NCBI GenBank assembly: GCA_045801465.1
Contig: JBJMSU010000132.1
Coordinates: 1-49,381, forward strand
Origin: DATFWC01 sp045801465
GTDB lineage: Bacteria; Pseudomonadota; Alphaproteobacteria; Rhizobiales; Xanthobacteraceae
Length of the DNA: 49,381 nucleotides
Direction: 5' to 3'
Position numbers and translations under genes: made by a program. Positions 41,263 to 49,381 of this stretch are shown piece after piece. The notes under the pieces are model-generated. The model worked only from the letters and a program-made list of their open reading frames with translations. It had not been told where the DNA came from and did not search any database. Within the stretch, counting starts at the first letter, position 1. Each line of letters opens with the position of its first letter.

Positions 41263-41280
41263 CTGTGACGCGCGTCACAG
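41263..41280. promoter_or_regulatory. Perfect 18-bp palindrome, CRP/FNR-type operator candidate
   Basis: CTGTGACGCGCGTCACAG, which includes the TGTGA-N6-TCACA pattern of CRP-type sites. It lies 81 bases before the small Cys-rich secreted protein gene and 176 bases upstream of the divergent response regulator, so it could control either. Confidence 0.65.
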
Positions 41281-41361
41281 TCGCTCCCGCCGTTCCAAAG
41301 CACAACACAGGCACGCGATCACGGCTGCCCGACAGCCAACCGGAAACCGCAGGAGACCGTC

Positions 41362-41592
41362 ATGACCACGCTTCGCAATGTCCTCATCGGGACTGCCGCC
41401 GTTGCCGCCCTGTTCGTCTCGTCCTCGGCCGGCTTTGCCCAGGGCACGCCGGAGCAGCGCGCGGCATGCAAGCGCGACGCCTTCCAGTTTTGCGCCGCCG
41501 AAATTCCCAACGTGTCGCGCATCACCTCGTGCATGAAGGCGAACTATTCGAAGCTCAGCGAAGGCTGCAAGGCGGTGATGAGCAAGGGCTGA
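41362..41592 (+). CDS. Small secreted four-Cys protein
   Basis: A 76-residue protein with a signal peptide (NVLIGTAAVAALFVSSSAGF, cleaved near FAQ). The mature part of about 50 residues has four Cys spaced as CKRDAFQFC and CMKANYSKLSEGC, suggesting two disulfides in a small helical fold. Similar proteins are frequent in rhizobia and lack a known function. A CRP-like palindrome lies upstream. Confidence 0.8.
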   Translation: MTTLRNVLIGTAAVAALFVSSSAGFAQGTPEQRAACKRDAFQFCAAEIPNVSRITSCMKANYSKLSEGCKAVMSKG

Positions 41593-41658
41593 TTGCCTGT
41601 TGCCTTGACATCGCTGCGTCGGGTCTGCTTTCAGCCACGTCGGCAGCGGACCTGCACC

Positions 41659-41862
41659 ATGACATCCGAGGACGGAGAGGAAACCGACCGGGAGCGGATG
41701 ATCACCAACGTGATCGTGGTGATATTCCTGGTCGTACTGGTCGGCGCCGGCCTGTGGCTTGCGCATGCGATGGTCGGCCTGCGCAAGACTCAGGATTGCG
41801 TGCTTTCGGGGCGGAAGAACTGCGCGCCGATCTCCGTACCGGGGCGCGGCGAGACCTGGTGA
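41659..41862 (+). CDS. Small single-helix membrane protein, unknown
   Basis: A 67-residue protein from ATG 41659; the frame is open to 41593 but the upstream part has no protein-like character. An acidic N-terminus (TSEDGEETDRER) precedes one membrane segment (MITNVIVVIFLVVLVGAGLWLAHAM), then a short tail with two Cys (DCVLSGRKNC). I do not recognise a family. Confidence 0.6.
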   Translation: MTSEDGEETDRERMITNVIVVIFLVVLVGAGLWLAHAMVGLRKTQDCVLSGRKNCAPISVPGRGETW

Positions 41863-41895
41863 CGAGGTCACCATCGCGGCGAGAAGTTGTTGGGC

Positions 41896-41969
41896 GCTGC
41901 ATGTTGTCGGCGGCGAACCGGTGCTCAGCCCGGATCAAGCCTGGGCCAGGCTTTCGCCGGAACATGCGC
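41896..41969. repeat. Short R1/R2-type repeat copy upstream of queC
   Basis: About 74 bases beginning GCTGCATGTTGTCGGCGGCG and ending CGCCGGAACATGCGC. It joins R2-type ends (CATG...GCGAACCGGTGC, GCCGGAACATGCGC) to an R1-type middle (CCCGGATCAAGCCTGGGCC), showing that R1 and R2 belong to one superfamily. It ends 17 bases before the queC start, so it is within the mRNA leader or promoter. Confidence 0.7.
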
Positions 41970-41986
41970 AGTCTCGGCGAGGCGCC

Positions 41987-42730
41987 ATGATCACGCTCGA
42001 TGCCGACGCCGCTCTGGTGCTGTTTTCCGGCGGACAGGATTCGACGACGTGCGTTGCCTGGGCGCTCGATCGCTATCAGCGGGTCGAGACCATCGGCTTT
42101 CATTATGGGCAGCGCCACGCCGTTGAAATGGATGTGCGGGCGCCGGTCCGCCAGGCGCTTCTGAGCGCCATGCCACACTGGGCCGTGCGCCTCGGCGCCG
42201 ATCACGTCCTGCCGCTCGATATGCTGGGTCGCGTGAGCCGCAGCGCGCTGACATCCGATCTGCCGGCGACGCAGCGGACCGAAGGATTGCCGGCCACCTT
42301 CGTTCCCGGGCGCAACCTCGTCTTTTTCACCTTTGCGGCGATCGTCGCCTATCAGCGCAACATCAAGAACATCGTCACGGGCGTGTGCGAAACAGACTAC
42401 AGCGGCTACCCGGATTGCCGCGACGACACCGTCAAGGCGATGCAGACGGCGGTGAACCTCGGCATGGAGTCCCGCATTGTGTTCCATACGCCGCTGATGT
42501 GGATCGACAAGGCGGCAACCTGGCAGCTTGCCCATGAGCTCGGCGGCAGCGCCCTCGTCGAGATCATCCGCCACGAGACGCATTCCTGCTATCAGGGCGA
42601 TCGCACGCGGGAGCACGATTGGGGCTACGGCTGCGGCGCCTGCGACGCCTGCCGACTCCGTGCCGCCGGCTGGGCCAAATACAGGACTTGCCGAACCGCG
42701 GACCCGCGTGGTGCGGTGACGGAACTTTGA
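41987..42730 (+). CDS. queC: 7-cyano-7-deazaguanine synthase QueC
   Basis: A 247-residue enzyme from ATG 41987. The PP-loop ATP site is LVLFSGGQDSTTCVAWAL (residues 10-27), with FVPGRNLVFFTFAA, GVCETDYSGYPDCRD and the C-terminal zinc site HSCYQG...YGCGACDACRLRAAGW. It converts 7-carboxy-7-deazaguanine to preQ0 in queuosine tRNA modification. Slightly longer than typical QueC. No queD/queE genes are adjacent. Confidence 0.93.
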   Translation: MITLDADAALVLFSGGQDSTTCVAWALDRYQRVETIGFHYGQRHAVEMDVRAPVRQALLSAMPHWAVRLGADHVLPLDMLGRVSRSALTSDLPATQRTEGLPATFVPGRNLVFFTFAAIVAYQRNIKNIVTGVCETDYSGYPDCRDDTVKAMQTAVNLGMESRIVFHTPLMWIDKAATWQLAHELGGSALVEIIRHETHSCYQGDRTREHDWGYGCGACDACRLRAAGWAKYRTCRTADPRGAVTEL

Positions 42731-42744
42731 TTCGGGTTACCGCG

Positions 42745-43968
42745 ATGGTCGACCGGAGCTACTCACGCCGTGACGTGCTGGCGGCCGCAGGCGCGGCGGC
42801 TCTGGCGCTGGCGGGTGACGCGCACGCGCAATCGCCGCGCATGCCGTTTCCCCAATGGGTCGCGACCTTTCGCGCCCGTGCGCTGGCGCGCGGGATTTCC
42901 GGCGCGACGTATGACCGCGTCATGGGCGCGATCAAGCCGGACAACACGGTCTTCGCGCAGATCCGCAACCAGCCCGAGTTCAACGAACAGCTCTGGCAGT
43001 ACCTCAACCGCCGGGTCTCCGACTGGCGCATCATGACCGGCAAGGAAAAGGCGAAGGAGCACGCCGGCCTGCTCTCCCGCATCGAGAAGGATTACGGCGT
43101 CGAGCCTGCCGTTATCGTCGGCCTATGGGGCGTGGAATCCACCTTCGGCGACCCGGTCGTGCAAAAGAACCATATGCGCCCGGTGATCCCATCCCTGGCG
43201 GCGCTGGCCTGGGGCGAGGCGCGGCGCCGCGACTATTGGGAACGGGAATTGCTCAATGCCCTTGTCATCATCGAACGCGGCTGGAGCACGCCGGACGAGA
43301 TGCGCGGCTCGTGGGCCGGCGCCATGGGCCACACCCAATGGATGCCGGAAGTGTGGCTCAACGTCGGCCTGGACTACGATGGCGACGGGCGCGTTTCCCC
43401 GTTCGGCCGGCCCGACGACGCCCTTGCGGGCAGCGCGCGCTACCTTCTGCAGCGCGGCAGGTACCGTCGCGGCGAGCACTGGGGCTATGAAGTCCGGCTG
43501 CCGCCGGGCTTCGGCGGCAATGCATCGCGCAGCTACGAGGCGTGGCGGTCGGCGGGCGTCAGCCGTGCCGACGGGCAACCGTTTGCGCAGCCCAAGGCTA
43601 CCGCGAAGCTGTGGGTACCGGTCCCCGGCGGGCCGGCCTTCCTGTTGGGGCCGAATTTCTATGCAGTGCGCAGCTACAACCCGTCGATGAACTATACCCT
43701 CTCCATCGTCCATCTGGGCGATCGGGTCATGGGAGCGGGACCGTTCGTCCAGCAGTTTCCCGGCGCCGAACGCGCGCTGACCCTGGCCGAGGTGCAGGAG
43801 GTGCAGCAGCGGCTCACTGCCCTGGGTTTCGATACCGGAGGCAGCGACGGCCGCGTTGGCAATGCCACCATGCTGGCGGTGCGCAATTTTCAGCGCAAGG
43901 CCGGGATCGAACCGGCCGACGGCTATGCTGGCTTGAAGGTGCTCGCCCGCTTGCGCCAGGGCCTGTGA
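42745..43968 (+). CDS. Lytic murein transglycosylase (MltB type) with peptidoglycan-binding domain
   Basis: A 407-residue exported protein. The N-terminus has a Tat-like signal (SYSRRDVLAAAGAAALALAG). The SLT/MltB domain (about 35-330) carries the catalytic Glu in GLWGVESTFGDP and GAMGHTQWMPEVW; NPSMNYTLSIVHLGDR is near its end. The C-terminal PG_binding_1 repeat (about 345-400) includes EVQEVQQRLTALGFDTGGSDG. It cleaves glycan strands to 1,6-anhydro products. It starts 14 bases after queC and may be co-transcribed. Confidence 0.92.
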   Translation: MVDRSYSRRDVLAAAGAAALALAGDAHAQSPRMPFPQWVATFRARALARGISGATYDRVMGAIKPDNTVFAQIRNQPEFNEQLWQYLNRRVSDWRIMTGKEKAKEHAGLLSRIEKDYGVEPAVIVGLWGVESTFGDPVVQKNHMRPVIPSLAALAWGEARRRDYWERELLNALVIIERGWSTPDEMRGSWAGAMGHTQWMPEVWLNVGLDYDGDGRVSPFGRPDDALAGSARYLLQRGRYRRGEHWGYEVRLPPGFGGNASRSYEAWRSAGVSRADGQPFAQPKATAKLWVPVPGGPAFLLGPNFYAVRSYNPSMNYTLSIVHLGDRVMGAGPFVQQFPGAERALTLAEVQEVQQRLTALGFDTGGSDGRVGNATMLAVRNFQRKAGIEPADGYAGLKVLARLRQGL

Positions 43969-44044
43969 TCGGATTGGATCACGAGCCACCAAAAGCCAGG
44001 GCAATAATCGTCAAGCCCTTCAACCATCCGACACGAGGACGAGG

Positions 44045-45847
44045 ATGTCACCGACCAGTTCTGCCCGCGCCGCGACCGCGCGCGTAAGTCCGACGGAGCC
44101 GACCGCCACCGGTTCGCTCGAACGCCCGATCCCGGCGGGCGCCAATGCGCCGGGTTTCGGCAGCGACGTGGTGGCGGAGACGCTGCGGGCGCTGGAGATT
44201 CCGTACATCGCGCTCAACCCCGGCGCCAGCTATCGCGGCCTGCACGATTCCATCGTGAACTTCCTCGGCAACGAGCAGCCGCAGATGTTGCTGTGCCTGC
44301 ACGAGGAGGCTGCCGTCGCGATCGCCCACGGCTACGCCAAGGTGACCGGCCGGTCCATGGCGGCGGCGGTCCATTCGAATGTGGGACTGTTCCACGCCAC
44401 CATGGCGATGTTCAACGCGTGGTGCGACCGCATGCCGGTGGTCGTGCTCGGCGCCACCGGCCCGGTCGACGCCATGAAGCGGCGGCCGTGGATTGACTGG
44501 ATACATACCGCCCGCGACCAGGGCGCGATCGTGCGCAACTTCACCAAGTGGGACGACCAGCCGGCCTCGCCGGGCGCGGCGCGCGAGGCGCTGCTGCGCG
44601 CCTATTGGCTCGCCAACACCGCCCCTCGCGCGCCCGTCTACATCAACCTCGACGCCGAGATGCAGGAGGCGAAGCTTGCCGATGCGCTGCCGGCGATCGA
44701 AACCGCGCGCTTCATGCCTCCGGTCGAGACCGCCGCCCCCGCCGACCTGGTGGCAAAAGCGGCGCAGATGCTCAAATCGGCGAAGCGTCCCCTAATCTAT
44801 GCCGGCCGTGTCTCCCGCAGTGTCGAGGGCTGGAACGCCCGCATCGCGCTCGCCGAGGCTCTCAATGCCCGCGTGGTCACCGACCTCAAGATCGGGGCCG
44901 CGTTCCCGACCGACCACCCGCTCTATGCCGGCGCGACCCGGGGCGTGGCGCCGGATTCCTTCGAGGCGGACGTGGTGCTCAGCCTCGACTGGGTCGATCT
45001 CGGCGGTGCGCTGCGGGGCGGGGCGCCCTCGTTCAAGATCATCCAGGTCTCGCTCGACCAAAATCTCCACAACGGCTGGAGCATGGACCACCAGGCGCTG
45101 CCGCCGGTCGATCTCTTTCTCGCTGTCGACCCGGACGCCGCCGTCCCGGCGCTCCTCACCGCACTCAAAGCTAACGCCACGCCGAAATACCAACCGGCCC
45201 ACCGGCCGGTGGCGTCGAAGCAGCTCGCCGACGATGCGCTCACCAACGAGCATCTGGCCTATGCGCTGCGCCAGGCGGTCGGCGATCGGCCGACGACGCT
45301 CACCCACCTGCCCTTGTCGTGGGACGCCGATTGGTGGGTGTTCCGTCACCCGCTCGACCAGATCGGAGGCGATGGTGGCGGCGGCGTCGGCGGCGGCCCG
45401 GGCATTTCGGTCGGGGCGGCGCTGGCGCTCAAAGGCTCGGGCCGGCTGCCAATCGCCATCTGCGGCGACGGCGATTTCATGATGGGCGTGACCGCGCTGT
45501 GGACGGCGGTGCACTATCGCATCCCGCTCCTCGTCGTCGTGGCGAACAACCGCTCGTTCTTCAATGACGAGCTGCATCAGGAGCGGGTCGCGCGCATCCG
45601 CAACCGGCCGGTGGAGAACCGATGGATCGGGCAACGGATCAGCGACCCGGACGTTGATATGGCTGGGATGGCGCGCGCTCAGGGCGCCCTCGGATTCGGG
45701 CCGCTCACCGAAATGCGGGAGCTCAAGCCCACCTTCGAGGAGGCGATCGCCGCGGTCGAGCAGGGCCAGGCGGCCGTAGTCGACGTGCGCGTCAAACCGG
45801 GTTACACAGCCGCGATGACCGCGGCGATGACGCGGAAAACGGAATGA
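44045..45847 (+). CDS. Thiamine diphosphate-dependent enzyme (acetolactate synthase/benzoylformate decarboxylase superfamily)
   Basis: A 600-residue three-domain ThDP enzyme. The N-terminal PYR domain has the catalytic Glu in CLHEEAAVAIAHGYAKVTG; the middle domain has KSAKRPLIYAGRVSRS; the C-terminal PP domain has the ThDP/Mg motif CGDGDFMMGVTALWTAVHY...VVVANNRSFF. The glycine-rich GGDGGGGVGGGPGISVG loop precedes it. Full ligand sets suggest an active decarboxylase or ligase. It is followed by a NitT/TauT-type ABC transporter 25 bases later, so a substrate taken up by that transporter, probably an oxo acid or a precursor, is likely. No acetolactate synthase small subunit is present. Confidence 0.85.
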   Translation: MSPTSSARAATARVSPTEPTATGSLERPIPAGANAPGFGSDVVAETLRALEIPYIALNPGASYRGLHDSIVNFLGNEQPQMLLCLHEEAAVAIAHGYAKVTGRSMAAAVHSNVGLFHATMAMFNAWCDRMPVVVLGATGPVDAMKRRPWIDWIHTARDQGAIVRNFTKWDDQPASPGAAREALLRAYWLANTAPRAPVYINLDAEMQEAKLADALPAIETARFMPPVETAAPADLVAKAAQMLKSAKRPLIYAGRVSRSVEGWNARIALAEALNARVVTDLKIGAAFPTDHPLYAGATRGVAPDSFEADVVLSLDWVDLGGALRGGAPSFKIIQVSLDQNLHNGWSMDHQALPPVDLFLAVDPDAAVPALLTALKANATPKYQPAHRPVASKQLADDALTNEHLAYALRQAVGDRPTTLTHLPLSWDADWWVFRHPLDQIGGDGGGGVGGGPGISVGAALALKGSGRLPIAICGDGDFMMGVTALWTAVHYRIPLLVVVANNRSFFNDELHQERVARIRNRPVENRWIGQRISDPDVDMAGMARAQGALGFGPLTEMRELKPTFEEAIAAVEQGQAAVVDVRVKPGYTAAMTAAMTRKTE

Positions 45848-45872
45848 GCCTTTGCCGTAAGCTCCCGAAAAC

Positions 45873-46745
45873 ATGCCGGCCGCAACGCAGTTGAAGCGTA
45901 CTGACCAAGGCTCCGTCCGGATCGATCCGGCGGATGCCATCCTGGTCGTCGATGGGATCACCAAGCGGTTCACGACCCCCGACGGGGTCCTGACTGCGGT
46001 CGACAATGTCTCGCTCACGGTCGCGCCGGGCGAGTTCCTCGGCGTGATCGGCCCGTCCGGGTGCGGCAAGTCGACGCTGTTCAATGTGATCGGCGGCCTG
46101 ACCGACGGCTACGAGGGACGCGTGAGCGTGGCCGGCGAGACCGTCAGTGGTCCCCACCGCTCCATCGGCATGGTGTTCCAGGAAGAGTCGACCTTCCCAT
46201 GGCGCTCCGTGATCGACAACGTGGCCTTCCCGCTGGAAATCGCCGGCCTGTCGAAGGCGGAACGCTACGAGAAGGCGCGCCACTTCGTCGATCTCGTCGG
46301 TCTCGACGGGTTCGAGCGCCGCTATCCGGCCGAGCTCTCCGGCGGCATGCGCCAGCGCGTGTCCATGGCGCGCACGCTGGCGTCGGAACCGAAGATCCTG
46401 CTCATGGACGAGCCGTTTGCCGCGCTCGACGAGCAGACCCGGCTGCTCTTGGGCGACAAGGTGCTGCAGATCCAGCAGCAGCTGCAGCAGACGACCCTGA
46501 TCATCACCCACAACATCACCGAGGCGGTGCAGTTGTCGGACCGCATCCTGGTGATGACCTACCGTCCCGGCAAGGTGAAGCGCATCGTCGACATCGACCT
46601 GCCGCGGCCGCGCACCTCGGAAATCGTCTCCAGCGAAGCGTTCGGCCGCTATGTGGCGCAGATCTGGAGCGATCTGCGCGAGGAGGCGAGCCGCGGCATG
46701 CGCGACGATGAATCGCGCAAGCTGCAGGCCGGCGAGAAGCCCTGA
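45873..46745 (+). CDS. ABC transporter ATPase, NitT/TauT family
   Basis: A 290-residue ATP-binding protein. Walker A GPSGCGKSTL near residue 53, Q-loop MVFQEESTFPW, signature ELSGGMRQRVSMARTL near 148, Walker B ILLMDEPFAALDEQTR and switch His TLIITHNITEA. It belongs to the nitrate/sulfonate/taurine group. The stop overlaps the start of the first permease gene, in an operon with the ThDP enzyme. Confidence 0.92.
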   Translation: MPAATQLKRTDQGSVRIDPADAILVVDGITKRFTTPDGVLTAVDNVSLTVAPGEFLGVIGPSGCGKSTLFNVIGGLTDGYEGRVSVAGETVSGPHRSIGMVFQEESTFPWRSVIDNVAFPLEIAGLSKAERYEKARHFVDLVGLDGFERRYPAELSGGMRQRVSMARTLASEPKILLMDEPFAALDEQTRLLLGDKVLQIQQQLQQTTLIITHNITEAVQLSDRILVMTYRPGKVKRIVDIDLPRPRTSEIVSSEAFGRYVAQIWSDLREEASRGMRDDESRKLQAGEKP

Positions 46746-47509
46746 TGGCGGCGCTGACGAAGACGCGCTCCTTCCCGGCCTTTGTCGGGATTTTTGCGCT
46801 CGTCGCCGCGATCGCCCTGATCGAGCTCCTGATCCGCGTGGGCGTGATCAACCGCTTCATCGTCCCCCTGCCGTCGCAGATCGCCATGAGCTTCGAGCGC
46901 GTCATCGTCGAGGAGGGAATTCCTGAGCGCTTCTGGCTGACCTTGCGCGAGGCGTTCTGGGCAACGGTTCTGCTCACCGTCTTCGGCGTCGGCATCGGCG
47001 TGCTGTTGCACCGCATCCGAACCTTAAGACTTGCCACCGAGACTTGGGTCGCGGCGATGGCGTCGGCGCCGACGGTGCTGATGTACCCGCTGTTCCTGGT
47101 GATCTTCGGCCGCAGCGCCAATACCATCATCATGATGGGCTTTGTGGCGGGCCTCGCGCCGGTGATCCTCAAAACCGTGGAAGGCCTCGCCGGGACTCGC
47201 CGCGTGCTGATCGACGTCGGCAGAAGCTTCAAGCTCACGCCGTGGCAGCTCTACTGGAAGATCCTGTTCCCGGCGGCGCTGCCGTCGATCTTCGTCGGCA
47301 TCAAGCTCGGCATGATCTTCGCGCTCATCAACATCGTCGGCGTCGAGTTCCTGATCAATTTCGGCGGGCTCGGGCAGCTCATCAACGAGCTCGCCGAGCG
47401 CTATGACCTGGCCGGGACCTATGCGGCGATCTGCTTCGTGATCCTGGTCAGCGTCCTGTTCTTCATGTTCACCGAACGGGTGGAGCAATGGCTGAGACCG
47501 GTCAACTGA
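46745..47509 (+). CDS. ABC transporter permease 1, NitT/TauT family
   Basis: A 254-residue membrane protein with about six hydrophobic segments and the binding-protein-dependent transport signature: TRRVLIDVGRSFKLTPWQLYWKILFPAALP (EAA loop), then IFVGIKLGMIFALINIVGVEFL. The ATG overlaps the ATPase stop by one base. It probably pairs with the second permease as a heterodimer. Confidence 0.9.
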   Translation: MAALTKTRSFPAFVGIFALVAAIALIELLIRVGVINRFIVPLPSQIAMSFERVIVEEGIPERFWLTLREAFWATVLLTVFGVGIGVLLHRIRTLRLATETWVAAMASAPTVLMYPLFLVIFGRSANTIIMMGFVAGLAPVILKTVEGLAGTRRVLIDVGRSFKLTPWQLYWKILFPAALPSIFVGIKLGMIFALINIVGVEFLINFGGLGQLINELAERYDLAGTYAAICFVILVSVLFFMFTERVEQWLRPVN

Positions 47510-48282
47510 CCCACGCGCCGGTCGGCCTGCCGACCTTGAGCCGGGTGACGCTTCTGCGCATCGCCATCATCGTGGCCATCCTCACCATCTGGGAAGCGAC
47601 GGCGGCCTCGGGCTTGCTGTTCCGCGACGTCGTTCCCTCGCTGCTCGTGATCGGCCGGGCGGTCGCAAACCTGCTGGTCGAGAACGACTTTTATTGGCAT
47701 CTCGGCGTCACCGCCGGCGAGGTGGGCACCGGGTTGGCGATCGGCGGTCTCGCCGGCCTCGTGGTCGGCATCGCCCTCGGCGCCAATCGGTTCCTGAGCC
47801 AGGCCTTCGAGTCCTATCTCTACTATCTCGGGCCGACGCCGAAGATCATCTTCTTTCCCGTGATGATCATGTGGTTCGGCGTCGGGCCCGGCTCGAAGGT
47901 CGCCATGGGGACGATCTCTTGCTTCTTCCCGATCGCGCTCAGCGTCGCGGCCGGCATGCGGCAGATCGACGAGGTGCTGATCCGCGTGGGAAGAAGCTTC
48001 CGCGCCAATACCTGGCAGATGGTCACCAAGATCTATCTGCCGGCCATGCGCGCCCCGATCGTCAACGGGGTGCGGCTCGGGCTCGGCGTCGCCATCATCG
48101 GCACGCTCCTGGCGGAAACCAAGCTGTCGAACCGCGGCGTCGGCTTCCTCATCATCAACAGCTACTCCACCTTCAACATGCCGCGCATGTATTCGCTGCT
48201 GATCGTCGTGTTCGTGCTGGCGATCGGCGCGAATGTGCTGGTGAGCCGGTGGGGCAATCTCGAAGCCGTCAAGGGGCGATGA
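47488..48282 (+). CDS. ABC transporter permease 2, NitT/TauT family
   Basis: A 264-residue membrane protein overlapping permease 1 by 22 bases. EAA loop: RQIDEVLIRVGRSFRANTWQMVTKIYLPAM, then APIVNGVRLGLGVAIIGTLLAETKLSNRGVGF. About six hydrophobic segments. Two different permeases in one operon are usual for this transporter subgroup. Confidence 0.9.
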   Translation: MAETGQLTHAPVGLPTLSRVTLLRIAIIVAILTIWEATAASGLLFRDVVPSLLVIGRAVANLLVENDFYWHLGVTAGEVGTGLAIGGLAGLVVGIALGANRFLSQAFESYLYYLGPTPKIIFFPVMIMWFGVGPGSKVAMGTISCFFPIALSVAAGMRQIDEVLIRVGRSFRANTWQMVTKIYLPAMRAPIVNGVRLGLGVAIIGTLLAETKLSNRGVGFLIINSYSTFNMPRMYSLLIVVFVLAIGANVLVSRWGNLEAVKGR

Positions 48283-48304
48283 ACCACCGAACGGAGGAGA
48301 ACAC

Positions 48305-49273
48305 ATGAAACGTCTCGGTCTTTTGAGCTGCCTGGTCTCGGCTGCAACGCTGCTGTCGGCAGGCCTCGCCGCGGCGGACGATCAGCTCAAGCTGACGATC
48401 GGCCAGCGCGGCAACTGGGACACGGCCATCGCCGAGCTCGGCACCAAGGCCGGCATCTTCAAGAAGCACGGGCTCGAGCTGGAGATGATCTATACGTCAG
48501 GCAGCGGCGAGACCCTGCAGCCGGTGATCTCGGGCAGCGTGGATCTCGGTCTCGCCGTCGGCACGCTGGGCGCCGTGGCGGCCTACGCCAAGGGCGCGCC
48601 GGTGCGCATCATCGGCGCGCAGGCAACCGGCGCCGCCGACTACTGGTACGCAAAGACGAGCTCGCCCATCAAGACGCTGCAGGACACCGCCGGCAAGACG
48701 CTCGCCTATTCGACCAACGGCTCGTCCACGCACTCGATCGTCCGCGCCTTCGTGAACGAATTCAAACTGACCGCGAAGCCGACGCCGACCGGCAATCCGT
48801 CCACCACCCTGACGGCGGTCATGACCGATCAGGTGGACGTCGGGTGGGCATCGCCGCCGTTCGGGCTGAAGGAGATCGACGAGGGCAAGATTCGCGTCGT
48901 CGCCAAGGCCACGGAAGCCACTCTGGTGCGCGGACAGACTATCCGCGTGGTCGTCGCCAACGCCGATGCAGTGGAGAAGAAGAAGGACGCGATCGGGCGC
49001 TTCATGCAGGCCTATCGCGAAACCATCGAATACATGTACGGCAGCAATCCGCAGGTGATCAAAGACTACGCGGAGTTCGTCAAGGTTCCGGAGCCTCTCG
49101 CCAAGAAAGTGCGCGACGAGTTTTTTCCCAAGTCGCTGATCTGGCCGGACGAGATCAAGGGCCTGGATTCGCTCATGGAAGAGGCGGTGACGCTCAAGTT
49201 CATCCCGGCTCCGCTGACCAAGCAACAGCAAGCCGAGCTCATCCAGCTTCAGGCACCGGCAAGAACACAGTGA
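48305..49273 (+). CDS. ABC transporter substrate-binding protein, NMT1/THI5 (SsuA/TauA-like)
   Basis: A 322-residue periplasmic protein with a signal peptide (RLGLLSCLVSAATLLSAGLA) and ATG after GGAGGAGAACAC. Features of the NMT1-like fold: LTIGQRGNWDTAIAELGTKAGIFKKHGLELEMIYTSG, SGSVDLGLAVGTLGAVAAYAKG and GWASPPFGLKEIDEGKIRVV. Such proteins bind sulfonates, pyrimidine precursors or aromatic acids; the ligand is presumably the substrate or precursor for the ThDP enzyme in the same operon. Confidence 0.9.
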   Translation: MKRLGLLSCLVSAATLLSAGLAAADDQLKLTIGQRGNWDTAIAELGTKAGIFKKHGLELEMIYTSGSGETLQPVISGSVDLGLAVGTLGAVAAYAKGAPVRIIGAQATGAADYWYAKTSSPIKTLQDTAGKTLAYSTNGSSTHSIVRAFVNEFKLTAKPTPTGNPSTTLTAVMTDQVDVGWASPPFGLKEIDEGKIRVVAKATEATLVRGQTIRVVVANADAVEKKKDAIGRFMQAYRETIEYMYGSNPQVIKDYAEFVKVPEPLAKKVRDEFFPKSLIWPDEIKGLDSLMEEAVTLKFIPAPLTKQQQAELIQLQAPARTQ

Positions 49274-49314
49274 GTTTGGAGTAGGCACTGATGTAGCCGC
49301 GAACTCGGCGCGCT

Positions 49315-49337
49315 CCCTCTCCCCGGCGGGGAGAGGG
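49315..49337. repeat. R3-type hairpin after the ABC operon
   Basis: CCCTCTCCCCGGCGGGGAGAGGG as a near-perfect palindrome, followed by a GGGTGAGGGGG stretch, as in the 25525-25715 element. It may act as a transcript 3' structure. Confidence 0.7.
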
Positions 49338-49369
49338 TTGGGGTGAGGGGGCCGTGACTCTCGACAGTC

Positions 49370-49381
49370 GGGGGGGGGGGG
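49370..49381. other. Terminal run of 12 G at the window end
   Basis: The sequence ends in an uninterrupted G run. This looks like a sequencing or assembly edge artefact rather than genomic sequence. Confidence 0.6.

Overview
High-GC DNA from what looks like an alphaproteobacterium of the Hyphomicrobiales (Bradyrhizobium/Xanthobacteraceae-like). The pointers are a mitochondrial-type complex I accessory subunit (NDUFS4 family), IalB, an H-NS/HvrA-like protein, several TctC/Bug binding proteins, TRAP transporters and interspersed palindromic repeats of rhizobial type. The window ends in a run of 12 G, which suggests a contig end. All functional calls come from reading motifs and gene order; no database search was run.

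Layout. 1-5.4 kb: 5' part of a bacterial alpha-2-macroglobulin, a Tat-exported fumarylacetoacetase-family protein, tRNA-Arg and a TctC binding protein. 5.4-17.2 kb: a selenium island. 17.6 kb: an orphan ParA. 18.4-23.2 kb: a uronate module (TRAP dctPQM divergent from a GntR regulator and uronate dehydrogenase), with inverted copies of one repeat between dctQ and dctM and just after udh. 23.2-28.4 kb: M24 peptidase, isochorismatase-family amidase, an orphan protease pro-domain, TctC and amidohydrolase, separated by palindromic repeats. 28.6-36.9 kb: IalB, an MFS pump, a TcuA-like flavoprotein with an orphan EutA, a cupin, an EAL-domain remnant, NDUFS4, tRNA-Pro, DUF192 and a double cold-shock protein. 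37.3-44 kb: Sir2, H-NS-like, glyoxalase, tRNA-Glu, CmcJ-like oxidoreductase, response regulator, QueC and lytic transglycosylase. 44-49.3 kb: a ThDP enzyme with a complete NitT/TauT-type ABC transporter.

The most notable content is the selenium island (about 5413-17247). It has the three selenoneine-pathway activities: a selenophosphate synthase (SelD/SenC, fused to an NADH-dehydrogenase-like flavoprotein), a SenB-type selenosugar synthase and a SenA-type non-heme iron selenoneine synthase. The selD gene is translationally coupled to a PhnCDE-like ABC transporter of the type linked to selD (putative selenium oxyanion importer) and to a DoxX-like membrane protein, next to a small GDCCVxC-family protein. 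Between the transporter/selD block and senAB lie a SAM methyltransferase, a radical SAM/SPASM enzyme and an exported bicupin, which I cannot assign to a described selenium pathway. The inferred flow is oxyanion uptake, reduction, selenophosphate, selenosugar, then selenoneine, with the extra enzymes as candidates for tailoring or redox handling. Hercynine supply (EgtD) is not in the window.
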